A stretch of 64,000 nt of DNA, taken from assembly GCF_000424065.1 (NCBI RefSeq), contig NZ_AUJE01000006.1:62001-126000 (forward strand), given 5' to 3'. The notes under the pieces were generated by a model, which was not told where the DNA came from, searched no databases, and worked only from the letters and a program-made list of their open reading frames with translations. Shown here piece after piece: positions 1 to 9,186 of this stretch. Position 1 is the first letter of the stretch; each line of letters begins with the position of its first letter. Position numbers and translations under genes: made by a program. This DNA comes from Selenomonas ruminantium subsp. ruminantium ATCC 12561 (lineage in GTDB: Bacteria > Bacillota > Negativicutes > Selenomonadales > Selenomonadaceae).

Positions 1-35
1 TTTTTGAAGCTACGCCGTTGTATAAAAAACGATAA
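1..35 (+). CDS. 3' end of an upstream gene (partial)
   Basis: The third frame is open from the window edge to a TAA at 33-35 and encodes only about ten residues ending in YKKR. It is probably the tail of another glycan-locus gene that ends about 20 bases before the next start. Nothing can be said about function, and another frame (open to base 84) cannot be excluded. Confidence 0.3.
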   Translation, partial: FEATPLYKKR

Positions 36-55
36 TATGGATTGGTGTAGATTAA

Positions 56-943
56 ATGATATATGTGTGTGTGTTAAATTATAACAATGTGGAAGATACA
101 TTGGCGTGTTTGGATTCGTTACAAAAATTAACATATATTGAATATCGTATATTGATTGTAGATAATAATTCAAGAGATCGATCAAGTGAAATATTACAGC
201 AATATGCGGATGAATATCCTGAATCTGTGAAATTCTTTTCATTGAATATTAATAGAGGATATGCTGCGGGAAATAATATGGCATTACGATATGCAATGAG
301 TCAAGGCGATATGGAATATTGTTGGATACTAAATAATGATACATTGGTTGATCCGAATTCTTTGACTTGGTTAGTTGAGTATATGAAGAAGCATCAAGAT
401 GTAGGAATTTGTGGTTCTAAATTGATTTATTCATGGGACAGAACAAAAATACAAGGCTATGGAGGAAAGTATAATCCATGGCTTTCGATTTCTGATACGA
501 TTAAGGAGGAAGAGTGTATCGATAAAATTGATTTTGTGATAGGTGCTTCTGTTTTTGTGAGAAAATCTTTTTTAGAAGATATAGGACTAATGTGTGAAGA
601 TTATTTTTTGTATTTTGAAGAACTTGATTGGAAAAAGAGAGCTGAAGGAAAATATAAAATTTCATGTGAACCACGCAGTATAGTTTATCATAAGGAAGGC
701 GCAACAATAGGCGTTGATAAAAAAAGCGGTTCGCAACGCAAATCTGAAATAGCAGATTACTTTGAGATGCGTAATCGATTATTATTTACATATCGTTTTT
801 ATCCATATTGTTTACCTACAGTATATGTAGTGTCTTTGATAAAGATATTAAATAGATTGCGTCGGCAACAATATAGACGTGCATTTTCATTTGTTAAATT
901 GTTATTTGGTATTCGTGATAGCAAATTTGAATCGAATATATAA
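56..943 (+). CDS. Glycosyltransferase family 2 (rhamnosyltransferase-like)
   Basis: The 295-residue protein has the GT-A fold layout of GT2 enzymes: an N-terminal LNYNN strand, VDNNSRD in the nucleotide-binding region near residue 35, a DXD-equivalent NNDT near residue 93, and an acceptor-side FEELDW motif near residue 190 typical of rhamnosyltransferase-like GT2 proteins. The C-terminus is basic and may lie against the membrane. It should add one sugar to a lipid-linked repeat unit at the cytoplasmic face. Donor and acceptor cannot be read from sequence. It is AT-rich, like the next three genes, and probably co-transcribed with them. Confidence 0.85.
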   Translation: MIYVCVLNYNNVEDTLACLDSLQKLTYIEYRILIVDNNSRDRSSEILQQYADEYPESVKFFSLNINRGYAAGNNMALRYAMSQGDMEYCWILNNDTLVDPNSLTWLVEYMKKHQDVGICGSKLIYSWDRTKIQGYGGKYNPWLSISDTIKEEECIDKIDFVIGASVFVRKSFLEDIGLMCEDYFLYFEELDWKKRAEGKYKISCEPRSIVYHKEGATIGVDKKSGSQRKSEIADYFEMRNRLLFTYRFYPYCLPTVYVVSLIKILNRLRRQQYRRAFSFVKLLFGIRDSKFESNI

Positions 944-976
944 TTTTTTATTTGTTATATTCTTAGGGGATTTTAT

Positions 977-2158
977 ATGTGTATGAAAAATAAAATTGTG
1001 GTATTAGGGCAACGTGGAGAACCAATACCAGCGGTGAATGGTGGTGCTGTTTCGACATTAATGCAGTTATTGATTGAAGAAAATGAGAAAGAAGGCTTTT
1101 TAGATTTAATAGTCATAAGTAGTTATAATTATGAAGCAAAAATTAAATCTAGTAAATATAAGCGAACTAAGTTCATCTATATTAATGAAGATAGTATTAT
1201 ACTCAAAATTGTTTTTCATTTATTAAGAGATTTGGGAAAGATAATCCCAAAATTAAGGAAGTGTATAAATACTAATTACTTATGGCAAGCATATTGCTAT
1301 TTGAAAAAAATGAAAGATATTGATTGGGTGGTCGTGGAAGAAGGAAAACAGATTTTGGGATATTGGCAATTTAAACAGTTGCCTATGAAGACAGCTTATC
1401 ATAGTCATTTATATGAAATCCCTGATGAATTTCCACTTTACGATCGTATTATTACAGTTAGCTCGTTTTGCAGTAAACCATGGCTTAGGTTTTTTTCTTC
1501 GAGCCAGGTAAAAGTGTGCTGTAATGCTATTCAAGAATATTTTTTTTCTGATTCGAAAAACGAGAAAAAAAGAGAAAGTTTACGAAGAGAGTTGGGCTAT
1601 ACAGATAATGATATTTTAGTGTTATATATAGGACGTATAAAAGCTATTAAAGGAGTTAGAGAACTATCGCAAGCTGTTTTGTTAAGTAAAGATAATCGTA
1701 TAAAGTTATTGCTTATTGGTAGTTCGGAATTTGCTGGTTCTAAAATAACAGAGTATGAGGAATACATAGATAAGTTGGCGGAGGAATCAAATGGAAGAAT
1801 TAGACATATAGGTTATTTACCTAATCAAGAAATATGTAATTTTTCTAAAATTTCTGATATACAATGCGTACCATCTATGGGAGAGGAAGCAGCGGGGTTA
1901 GTAGCGATTGAAGCTATGGCTATGGGCTTGCCATTGATTGTTACGAAATCTGGAGGATTGGTTGAATATGTTTCAAAAGAATGTGCTGTAATCCTAGAAC
2001 GAAATGATGATATTGTAAATAATATTAAAAATGCTATTGAAGACCTTGCTGATGATACAGCGAAAAGGGAAAAAATGGGGAAAGTAGGAAAAGAAAGAGC
2101 AAAACAATTTACAAGGAAGGAATTTTATCGAAATTTTATAAAAACGTTGGAGGATTAG
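977..2158 (+). CDS. Glycosyltransferase family 4 (GT-B fold)
   Basis: This 393-residue GT-B protein has an N-terminal acceptor domain opening with VVLGQRGEP and a glycine-rich PAVNGG loop. Its C-terminal donor-binding domain contains GRIKAIKGV and the EX7E-type motif in EEAAGLVAIEAMAMG near residue 305. AGGGGA at 965-970 sits 6 bases before the ATG at 977; a second in-frame ATG is at 983. It probably transfers a hexose or hexosamine from a nucleotide sugar onto the growing glycan. It lies 33 bases after the GT2 gene and 5 bases before the pyruvyl transferase. Specificity is unknown. Confidence 0.85.
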   Translation: MCMKNKIVVLGQRGEPIPAVNGGAVSTLMQLLIEENEKEGFLDLIVISSYNYEAKIKSSKYKRTKFIYINEDSIILKIVFHLLRDLGKIIPKLRKCINTNYLWQAYCYLKKMKDIDWVVVEEGKQILGYWQFKQLPMKTAYHSHLYEIPDEFPLYDRIITVSSFCSKPWLRFFSSSQVKVCCNAIQEYFFSDSKNEKKRESLRRELGYTDNDILVLYIGRIKAIKGVRELSQAVLLSKDNRIKLLLIGSSEFAGSKITEYEEYIDKLAEESNGRIRHIGYLPNQEICNFSKISDIQCVPSMGEEAAGLVAIEAMAMGLPLIVTKSGGLVEYVSKECAVILERNDDIVNNIKNAIEDLADDTAKREKMGKVGKERAKQFTRKEFYRNFIKTLED

Positions 2159-2163
2159 TAATT

Positions 2164-3243
2164 GTGAAAATTGGAACATTAACATTTCATCGTGCAAGAA
2201 ATTATGGGGCGATTTTGCAGTGTTATGCATTGCAAAAAGCATTGGAGAAACTTGATTATGAATCAGAGGTGTTGGATTATGATTGTAGAGCAGTTTCTGC
2301 TGGGTATGATTTGGTTTTGATGAATTCAACAGTGGATTTCATAAAATCTATTCTTCGCTTACCAATGACTTATATAAAAAATAAAAAATTTAAACGTTTT
2401 AGCGAAAGGTATATAAATATTAGCAGACCTTTGCTGAAATCAGAATTAGTAAATGTCGCAGAAGAATATGATGCTGTCATAACAGGGAGTGATCAAGTAT
2501 GGAACTATAGATTATCAGATAGTGATAGTGCATATTTTTTAGATTTTATACCAGATAAAAATAAAAGGTTATCCTATGGAGCAAGTTTTGGTATAAAAAA
2601 TATTCCCAAGGAAAAAGAGTATTTTTATCGGAAAAATCTTGCGGGTATGGGAAAAATTCTTGTGCGAGAGAAAACTGGTGAAATGCTCGTAAAAAAGATT
2701 TCTGGATGTGATGCTTGTTCAGTATTAGACCCAGTGTTTTTATTGTCTGTTAGCGATTGGAAAAAGATTATGCCTCTAAATAAGAAGAGAGGATATATTT
2801 TTGTGTATATGCCAGGAGAACATACTCTGAAGGTAGCACAAAATTTAGCTTCAAAAAAAAATTTACAAATTGTTCACTGTGCTTATGATAAATCATTTCT
2901 TAATCCACAGCGAAATATAGGAGATATAAGATTGTCTTTGGGCCCAGATGAATTCTTATCTTTGATTAATGGTGCTGATTATGTAGTGACTGGAAGCTTT
3001 CATGCAACAGCTTTTTCTCTGATATTACAGAAGAAGTTCTTCGTGGAAATTCCGCAAAATGTTGGGTCACGCATTATAGATTTGTTGGATACTTTTGGTT
3101 TGCAGAATCGTGTTTTTAGTGCGGATGTATTGTTGGAGGATACAGATATACCGTGGGATGAAGTGATGCAAAAAATGTATAAGTTGCGAGAAGATTCTTT
3201 GTTATGCTTAAAGAAATCGATAGAGGAATCTGTGCATGATTAA
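2164..3243 (+). CDS. Polysaccharide pyruvyl transferase family protein
   Basis: The 359-residue protein matches the polysaccharide pyruvyl transferase family: an opening GTLTFHRARNYGAILQ segment, TGSDQVWN near residue 105, SYGASFG, and a C-terminal GSFHATAFSLI motif. Family members transfer pyruvate from phosphoenolpyruvate as a ketal onto a sugar, giving an acidic glycan, though some act on other substrates. The GTG start at 2164 is supported by GGAGGA at 2150-2155. Its 3' end overlaps the start of the flippase gene, so the two are probably translationally coupled. Confidence 0.85.
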   Translation: MKIGTLTFHRARNYGAILQCYALQKALEKLDYESEVLDYDCRAVSAGYDLVLMNSTVDFIKSILRLPMTYIKNKKFKRFSERYINISRPLLKSELVNVAEEYDAVITGSDQVWNYRLSDSDSAYFLDFIPDKNKRLSYGASFGIKNIPKEKEYFYRKNLAGMGKILVREKTGEMLVKKISGCDACSVLDPVFLLSVSDWKKIMPLNKKRGYIFVYMPGEHTLKVAQNLASKKNLQIVHCAYDKSFLNPQRNIGDIRLSLGPDEFLSLINGADYVVTGSFHATAFSLILQKKFFVEIPQNVGSRIIDLLDTFGLQNRVFSADVLLEDTDIPWDEVMQKMYKLREDSLLCLKKSIEESVHD

Positions 3244-4696
3244 GAAATGCTGTAGTCGATATAAACAGTTGCCTATTCCAGTAAAAGCCTCGTTATGGTT
3301 TGTAATATGCGCTATTCTACAAAAGGGAATAGGTACCATTACTACGCCAATTTTTACGCGAATTATGACACCAAATGAATTTGGACAATTTAATGTGTTT
3401 ACTTCATGGCAAGGAATCATTAGTGTATTTGTGACAATGAACCTTTATGGTGGCGTTTTTGCACAAGGCGTGGTGAAATTTGCGAAGGAGCGAGCTGTAT
3501 TTGTATCGACTTTACAGGGGTTATGCTTAGCTCTTTGCGTTTTATGGTCTGTTATATATCTGTTGGCAGAAAGTTTTTGGAATCAGATATTTGGTTTAAC
3601 TACAGTGCAAATGATGTCTATGCTACTGATTATATGGCTAAGTGCGGTATGGGGATTTTGGTCTATGACACAAAGGGTTGATTTCCTTTATCGCAAGGTG
3701 GTAAAAATTTCTCTTATCATGTCGATTTTGACACCAGCGTTAGGAATATTCATGGTGCTCAATGCTGATGATAAGGTAACGGCAAGAATCCTCAGTATGG
3801 TAATTGTTCAACTGTTGTTATATACAGGGCTGTTTTTAAAACAGATGCACCAAGGGAAGACATTTTGTTCTAAACGGTATTGGCGGTATGCATTGGCATT
3901 TAATATTCCCTTGATTCCGCATTATTTATCAGGGGTGGTTTTATCTAGCTCAGACAGAATAATGATTCAGCAGATGGTAGGGGCTGCAGAAGCAGGTATT
4001 TATAGTCTAGGATGTTCGGTGGCTCTAGTGATGTCTTTGTTTAATAGTTCATTATTACAGACGTTAGAGCCTTGGTTGTATCGAAAAATAAGTGAGGGAA
4101 AAATCTTAGATATTCCTCCAGTGGCGTATACATCGTTTGTGTTGATTGCTGGCTTGAATATAATTTTGATTGCCTTTGCTCCGGAGCTAGTGGCTATTTT
4201 TGCTCCGCCAGCATATTATGAAGCCATTTGGATAATTCCGCCGGTGACAATAGGGGTGTATTTTACTTTTACCTATAGCTTTTTTGCGACGTTTGAATTC
4301 TATTTTGAGAAGACACGCTTTATCGCTATAGCTACAGTGGCGGGAGCAGTAGTGAATCTTGGATTGAACTATTTGTTGATTCCGTATTTTGGGTATGTAA
4401 CGGCTGGTTATACAACGATGATATGCTATATTATTTATGCGGTTAGCCACTATATTTTTATGCAACGGGTGGTTCGTGAGAAGTTCGCTAGTGTAAAAAT
4501 ATATAACCTGCCGACTATAGCGGGAATAACAATATTTTTCATGGTTATGGCAGCAATATTTGCGTTTACCTATGAGAAAATGATAGTCCGGTATAGTTTT
4601 TTGCTGATAATATTGGCTTTCTGCTATATTAAGCGACAATTGGTCATAGATAAAGTACATGTAATTTTGTTGGCGAGAAAACAGGTTAAGGAGTAG
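3236..4696 (+). CDS. Wzx-type oligosaccharide flippase
   Basis: This 486-residue polytopic protein has about 12-14 hydrophobic segments in the MATE/MVF-like arrangement of polysaccharide flippases. The N-terminal ILQKGIGTITTPIFTRIMTP resembles the start of many Wzx/RfbX proteins. It would move undecaprenyl-linked repeat units across the inner membrane. The ATG at 3236 overlaps the preceding gene by 8 bases, which argues for co-expression with the pyruvyl transferase. No Wzy polymerase or ligase is visible next to it, so those functions lie outside the window or elsewhere. Confidence 0.85.
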   Translation: MIKKCCSRYKQLPIPVKASLWFVICAILQKGIGTITTPIFTRIMTPNEFGQFNVFTSWQGIISVFVTMNLYGGVFAQGVVKFAKERAVFVSTLQGLCLALCVLWSVIYLLAESFWNQIFGLTTVQMMSMLLIIWLSAVWGFWSMTQRVDFLYRKVVKISLIMSILTPALGIFMVLNADDKVTARILSMVIVQLLLYTGLFLKQMHQGKTFCSKRYWRYALAFNIPLIPHYLSGVVLSSSDRIMIQQMVGAAEAGIYSLGCSVALVMSLFNSSLLQTLEPWLYRKISEGKILDIPPVAYTSFVLIAGLNIILIAFAPELVAIFAPPAYYEAIWIIPPVTIGVYFTFTYSFFATFEFYFEKTRFIAIATVAGAVVNLGLNYLLIPYFGYVTAGYTTMICYIIYAVSHYIFMQRVVREKFASVKIYNLPTIAGITIFFMVMAAIFAFTYEKMIVRYSFLLIILAFCYIKRQLVIDKVHVILLARKQVKE

Positions 4697-4700
4697 TGTT

Positions 4701-5540
4701 ATGCGTATAAAAGATTATTTGAAACGTGTTTTTAAATATATTGTTAAGGGCGTGCCAGTAATGCATACTACGGCTAAAATAGTGACGATTTCTCCAGATG
4801 AGCAATTAAAAGGGCGCCGTGTGTTAATTACTGGCGGTGCTACAGGAATTGGTCTTGCTATTGCGAAGAAGTGTGCAACGGAAGGTGCGCAGGTGCTAAT
4901 TACTTCTCGCAATGAGGCAAAACTACAAACAGCTTGTAAACAAATTGGTGAAAAAGCACAATATCTTGTCTGGGATGTCCGCAATGTGGCTGCTTTTGAG
5001 AATTTGCTGAAAAAGACTGAGGATATGCTAGGAGGAAAAGTTGACTCGCTGATAAGCAATGCGGGGGTTTCTTTGCATGAAGGTGATTTCCGATATGTGA
5101 CGGAGGCAGGCTGGAATCAGCAGATGGATACAAATCTCAAGGGAAATTACTTTCTGGTGAAGGAATTTATTGCCTACGTGGAGAAAGCGGGGACAAATTA
5201 TGGCAATATTGTCGTGATTACCTCAGATCGTGGGATGCGCCCCGATGATATACCTTATGGTTTGACAAAAGTGGCATCGAACAGTTTTGTACGAGGCATT
5301 GGTCAGAAGGTGATTGAGAAAGGCATCCGTCTGAATGCCGTAGCTCCGGGGATAACCTGTTCTGAGTTAACGGGGTATAAAGATGATGAAAACTTATATC
5401 TGGATAGAGTTCCAGGAAAGCGATTGTTCTTGGGTGAAGAAGTAGCCAATGTGGTTCATTTCCTGCTGACAGATGCTTCTGCAGCAATTGCTGGAGAGAT
5501 AATAAATTGTGATCAGGGATTTTACAATGGTCGTTGGTAA
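4701..5540 (+). CDS. Short-chain dehydrogenase/reductase of the glycan locus
   Basis: This is a classical SDR: TGGATGIG near residues 46-53 binds NAD(P), NAG appears in ISNAGVS, and the Ser-Tyr-Lys triad is supplied by VITSD and YGLTK. The 279 residues include an unusual N-terminal extension of about 40 residues before the Rossmann fold. It lies 12 bases upstream of a MenD-like TPP enzyme, so the two probably act in sequence, for example forming and then reducing a keto product. A truncated gene at 7304 shares the same N-terminal extension. The substrate is unknown. Confidence 0.8.
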   Translation: MRIKDYLKRVFKYIVKGVPVMHTTAKIVTISPDEQLKGRRVLITGGATGIGLAIAKKCATEGAQVLITSRNEAKLQTACKQIGEKAQYLVWDVRNVAAFENLLKKTEDMLGGKVDSLISNAGVSLHEGDFRYVTEAGWNQQMDTNLKGNYFLVKEFIAYVEKAGTNYGNIVVITSDRGMRPDDIPYGLTKVASNSFVRGIGQKVIEKGIRLNAVAPGITCSELTGYKDDENLYLDRVPGKRLFLGEEVANVVHFLLTDASAAIAGEIINCDQGFYNGRW

Positions 5541-5552
5541 GGAGAGTTTTTC

Positions 5553-7307
5553 ATGGAAAAGCACTATACAGTGGAACGTAACACACAAATGTTGATTTAT
5601 TTGATGAAAAAATACGATATCAAAAAAGTGGTTGCTAGTCCGGGAACTACAAATCTCTGTCTAATGGGGAGCATACAGAATGACTCTTATTTCGAGATTT
5701 ATTCAGCAGCAGATGAACGCTCTGCTGCCTATATGGCTGTCGGACTTGCAGAGGAAAGTGGTGAGATTGTAGCATTGTCCTGTACGGGAGCAACTGCTTC
5801 CCGTAATTATGTACCGGCATTAACAGAGGCATTTTATAGACATATTCCTGTATTGGCAATAACAGCTGCCCAGCCTATGATACGTGCAGGCCATTTGGTG
5901 CCACAATTCTTGGACAGGAGCATGCAGATGGAGGACCTTGTAAAGTATAGTCTGCAGCTTCAGCCTGTAAGTACGGATGAAGAAGAATGGGGCTATGGAG
6001 TGAAAATCAATGAAGCATTGATGGAACTTACACGTAATGGCGGTGGTCCTGTGCATATCAATCTGATTACCATGTATAGCACAGATTTCTCTGTCAAGGA
6101 GTTGCCCCCAGTTAAGCGCTTGTATCGTCATTTGCTGACAGATGAATTGCCGGAAATCAAGGCTAGACGCGTAGCAATTTTCGTTGGAGCACATTCTAGA
6201 TGGTCAAAGGATTTGACTGAAGCTGTGGATGCCTTTTGTGAACATTACAATGCGGTGGTGTTCATGGATAGAAGCAGTAATTATAACGGCAAATATGGTT
6301 TTTTATACAATCTTGTTTCTGATCAGCAGATGTATAATTCATCGGTATTAAATGTGGAACTCGCTATTGATATAGGAAACATTTCAGGGGCTTATGGTCG
6401 TCTAAATCCAGCTGCGGTATGGCGTGTCCACCCGGATGGTGTACTGCGGGATAGATTTCGCAAATTGACGCGTGAATTTGCGATGGAAGAGTTAGATTTT
6501 TTTAAGGCTTATGTTGCTAAAAGGCTAGATATGCCTGAGAATGAATATTATCAGGCATGTTGTGCTGAAAATGAAATACTCAAAGAAAAGGCTCCTGATG
6601 TCCCTTTTTCGAATGTTTGGACGGCTCAGAAATTAAGCTCCATACTTCCAGCGCATAGTGTCTTACATTTAGGTATCCTGAATTCTCTAAGATCATGGAA
6701 TTTAGTCATGTTAAATAAGGAAATCGATTGTTATGCTAATACTGGTGGGTTTGGTATTGATGGTTGCGTTTCGACTTTGATTGGCGCTTCACTGGCTAAT
6801 CCGCAAAAAATTTATTTTGGTGTTGTGGGAGATTTGGCTTTTTTTTATGATATGAATTCTCTAGGGAATCGTCATGTGGGCAATAATGTGCGCCTGATGG
6901 TGGTTAATAATGGACGTGGCACGGAGTTTCGGAATTATTGGCATCCTGCTGAGCGTTTTGGTGACAGTGCTGACGCGTATATGGCGGCTGCTGGTCACTA
7001 TGGTGCGAAGTCGCCAACTTTATTGAAGCACTATGCTAAAGATTTGGGTTTTAAATACCTTAGTGCAAGCAATAAAGAAGAATTCAAAGCATCTATGGAT
7101 GAATTTGTTTCGTCGGTTATCGGTGATAAGCCGATACTATTGGAGATATTTACGGATAGTAAAGATGAGAGTGACGCGCTCTATCGAATGAGACATATTG
7201 AAAAATCAGCTAAACTAGCTGCAAAACAGGCTTTGCGTAATACCATCACAGATACAGTTGGTGAACATGGGGTGCACTTATTGAAAAAAATGCTGAGAAA
7301 AGAGTGA
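5553..7307 (+). CDS. Thiamine pyrophosphate-dependent enzyme, MenD/acetolactate-synthase-like
   Basis: The 584-residue protein has three-domain TPP enzyme architecture. The N-terminal Pyr domain has SPGTTN and the cofactor-activating Glu in AADERSAAYMAVGLA near residue 55. The C-terminal PP domain has the metal-binding GDLAFFYDMNSLG stretch followed by VVNNGRG. It is closest in layout to MenD, but no other menaquinone genes are nearby. Between an SDR and a truncated second SDR in a glycan locus, it more likely performs a carboligation or decarboxylation for an unusual sugar or substituent. That role is inferred; the reaction is not known. Confidence 0.75.
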   Translation: MEKHYTVERNTQMLIYLMKKYDIKKVVASPGTTNLCLMGSIQNDSYFEIYSAADERSAAYMAVGLAEESGEIVALSCTGATASRNYVPALTEAFYRHIPVLAITAAQPMIRAGHLVPQFLDRSMQMEDLVKYSLQLQPVSTDEEEWGYGVKINEALMELTRNGGGPVHINLITMYSTDFSVKELPPVKRLYRHLLTDELPEIKARRVAIFVGAHSRWSKDLTEAVDAFCEHYNAVVFMDRSSNYNGKYGFLYNLVSDQQMYNSSVLNVELAIDIGNISGAYGRLNPAAVWRVHPDGVLRDRFRKLTREFAMEELDFFKAYVAKRLDMPENEYYQACCAENEILKEKAPDVPFSNVWTAQKLSSILPAHSVLHLGILNSLRSWNLVMLNKEIDCYANTGGFGIDGCVSTLIGASLANPQKIYFGVVGDLAFFYDMNSLGNRHVGNNVRLMVVNNGRGTEFRNYWHPAERFGDSADAYMAAAGHYGAKSPTLLKHYAKDLGFKYLSASNKEEFKASMDEFVSSVIGDKPILLEIFTDSKDESDALYRMRHIEKSAKLAAKQALRNTITDTVGEHGVHLLKKMLRKE

Positions 7308-7438
7308 GCATTTTGAGATGGAAGAGTACGTTGAAAGCGGCGATAAAATATGTTATCTTAATGGCCAAAGAAGAGGAAATCCTGCTTGTGATTGAAAGAA
7401 TACATTCCGGTCAGGAATTGAAAGGAAAAACAGCATTA
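7304..7438 (+). pseudogene. 5' fragment of a second SDR gene, cut by the IS5-like element
   Basis: A GTG at 7304 overlaps the stop of the TPP enzyme gene and opens 45 codons that run straight into the IS5-like terminal repeat at 7439. The fragment's layout mirrors the N-terminal extension of the SDR at 4701: an LKAAIKYV segment, then ELKGKTAL just where the other SDR has QLKGRRVLITGG. The Rossmann loop and everything after it are missing, and no continuation is found beyond the element's right end at 9684. This is therefore probably a deleted SDR paralogue. The fragment is short, so the assignment is tentative. Confidence 0.5.
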
Positions 7439-7515
7439 GGGCGTGTTGAAAGATTACATAATCCAATATACATGTATTTCTAAAAACGAGAATCTTTTCT
7501 TTTTCCATAAAAAAA

Positions 7516-7574
7516 ATAGGTAACCTCCCCTATAATGAATTTGACGAAATATCCAGAAAAGGGGGATTACCTAT
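7516..7574 (+). promoter_or_regulatory. Inverted repeat covering the IS5 transposase RBS and start
   Basis: ATAGGTAACCTCCCC at 7516-7530 can pair with GGGGGATTACCTAT at 7561-7574 with one bulge. The 3' arm contains the ribosome-binding GGGGG and reaches into the ATG at 7573. A transcript entering from outside would fold and hide the start, a known IS strategy for limiting read-through translation. A TATAAT at 7531-7536 lies inside the loop but has no convincing -35 box. Confidence 0.45.
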
Positions 7575-8175
7575 GTCAGATTCATTATATACAATCCATG
7601 AGTCATATGCAAGATACAGTTTAACTGATGAGGCATACGAGAAAATACAGGAATATTTGCCAAAAGAAAAAAACAACTGGCAGACCTAGTATGGATGAAC
7701 GCCTTTTTCTAGATGCATTGATTTTTATTGTGCGTGAAGGATGCAGCTGGCAAAGTATCCTCGCAGCATATGGAAAATGGAATTCCATTTACAAGAAATT
7801 TAGGCCGTAGGAATCTCAAAAGATTTTCCAAAGAATTTATTTTTGCTTAATGGGATTATGTGACCCAAACGCAGATGGTCTTGTCCTTATCGAGCAGATT
7901 TACTATGCCATTTCCAGAGACAATACCTCGAACAAAGCCCATCAGCATGCTGCCGGAGCCCGTAAATTGGAAATGGTGACATTTGAGCTTACGGGTGGAC
8001 AGGTTCATGATTCAAAAATGGCAATTTCGCTGTTAGAAGCAGCGAATTTAGCATTTGTGTACTTCAATGCAGACATGGCATATGGAAACAAGAAAATACG
8101 TGAATACATTAAATTTCTTGAAGCAGATATGGCGTGCTCCAACAAGTCCAATGCCAAAATTATTTACAAACTTAA
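7573..8175 (+). pseudogene. IS5-family transposase, 5' part (frameshifted)
   Basis: Translation from ATG 7573 gives a short N-terminal stretch that stops after a run of A residues near 7665-7675. The family sequence continues in another frame as TGRPSMDERLFLDALIFIVREG, stops near 7810, and resumes from about 7850 as GGQVHDSKMAISLLEAA and YGNKKIREYIKFLE. These are typical DDE-transposase segments of IS5/IS427. Some relatives use a programmed frameshift at the first site, but the second break and the loss of the DDE centre indicate decay. Coding stops at the IS110 junction. Confidence 0.75.
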
Positions 8176-9186
8176 ATAAGGTGAGCCGTGCTTGCTGGTG
8201 TGAACGCTCTTCTGGGCATAATCACCGGACTCATTAACGCCAGGGTCTACACCTGCGAAAGCGGTCAATTGGCTGCGCTTGCTGAATTTATGTATATCGC
8301 CAATCTCGGCAATGAGCTGAGGGCCAAGGGTCGTTCCTACGCCGAACATTGACATAACAACAGGATATTCTGGCAGTTTGGAAGCTAGGCTATTCATTTG
8401 CTGACGAAGTTCCTCTACGGCCTTTGAAATAGCATTGAGCTGGGTTACAGCCTGCTGGACAAACAGCTTAGTCATGTCGTCCTTGGCTAGAATGGGAATC
8501 AGCTCCTGCGAGGCGTTATAGATTTCGGCAGGTTTGTCAGGCTGGAAAATGTAGCCGCGCTTTTTGCACCATTTCTGATATTTTTCCGTAAAGGATTTGA
8601 GGCTGATATTACAGACACAATCCACATGCCAGAATTTCTCAATGAAGTCAACCCATTTCTCGCTGCCGTCAGGACGCTTGGGACTGGTGAAAAACTTGTT
8701 GGCTCCCGGATAGGTTTCGTCCATCAAGGCTATAAGGTTATTTTTGTAGGCCGTCTGTTGCTTTTGGTAGAAGCTCATCTGACGGTTCATGATTTTTAGC
8801 TGTGCGCGTATATTATCCATAGCTGTATATTGACGCAGCATATACCATTTGTCAAGGGCGAAGCGGCTGATTTTCTTAGCATCTGCCTTGTCGGTTTTTA
8901 CACGGCGTAAAGAGTTGTTATCGAAATCCTTGATGAGCTTGGGATTCACGGCACTGACGAACAAGCCGGCACCAGAAAGCCAGCGGATCATAGGTTCGTA
9001 GTAGCGTCCTGTGTGCTCCAAAACCACACGGCATTCTCCGTCTAAAGTATTTAAATAGTTTACGAGGTCGTTCATGCCGCTCTTGGTGTGACGCACCTCA
9101 AAAGGTTTGGCTACTGTCTTACCCAGAGGCTCTAACACGGCCACCGTGCTTCTGCCTTTCGAGACATCAATTCCTACTGCGTACAT
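8164..9186 (-). pseudogene. IS110-family transposase, C-terminally truncated
   Basis: The protein begins MYAVGIDVSKG and shows the DEDD RuvC-like set: Asp in GIDVSKG, Glu in VVLEHTGRYY, and two Asp in KTDKADAKK. The C-terminal Transposase_20 region has MFGVGTTLGPQLIAEIGD and GVDPGVNESG, then ends abruptly after KHGSPYL where the reading enters IS5-derived sequence. Relatives continue for several dozen residues, so the protein is truncated. ATG 9186 is preferred over ATG 9190-9192 because AAGGAG (9195-9200, complement) lies 8 bases upstream of it. Activity is unlikely. Confidence 0.8.

Noticed and set aside
5553-7307. True MenD of menaquinone synthesis
   Set aside because: No men genes are adjacent, and the location inside a glycan locus with SDR partners argues for another role, though the family relation remains.
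7318-7395. Micro-ORF of 25 codons starting ATG 7318
   Set aside because: It overlaps the SDR-like fragment in a different frame, and only the fragment resembles a known protein.
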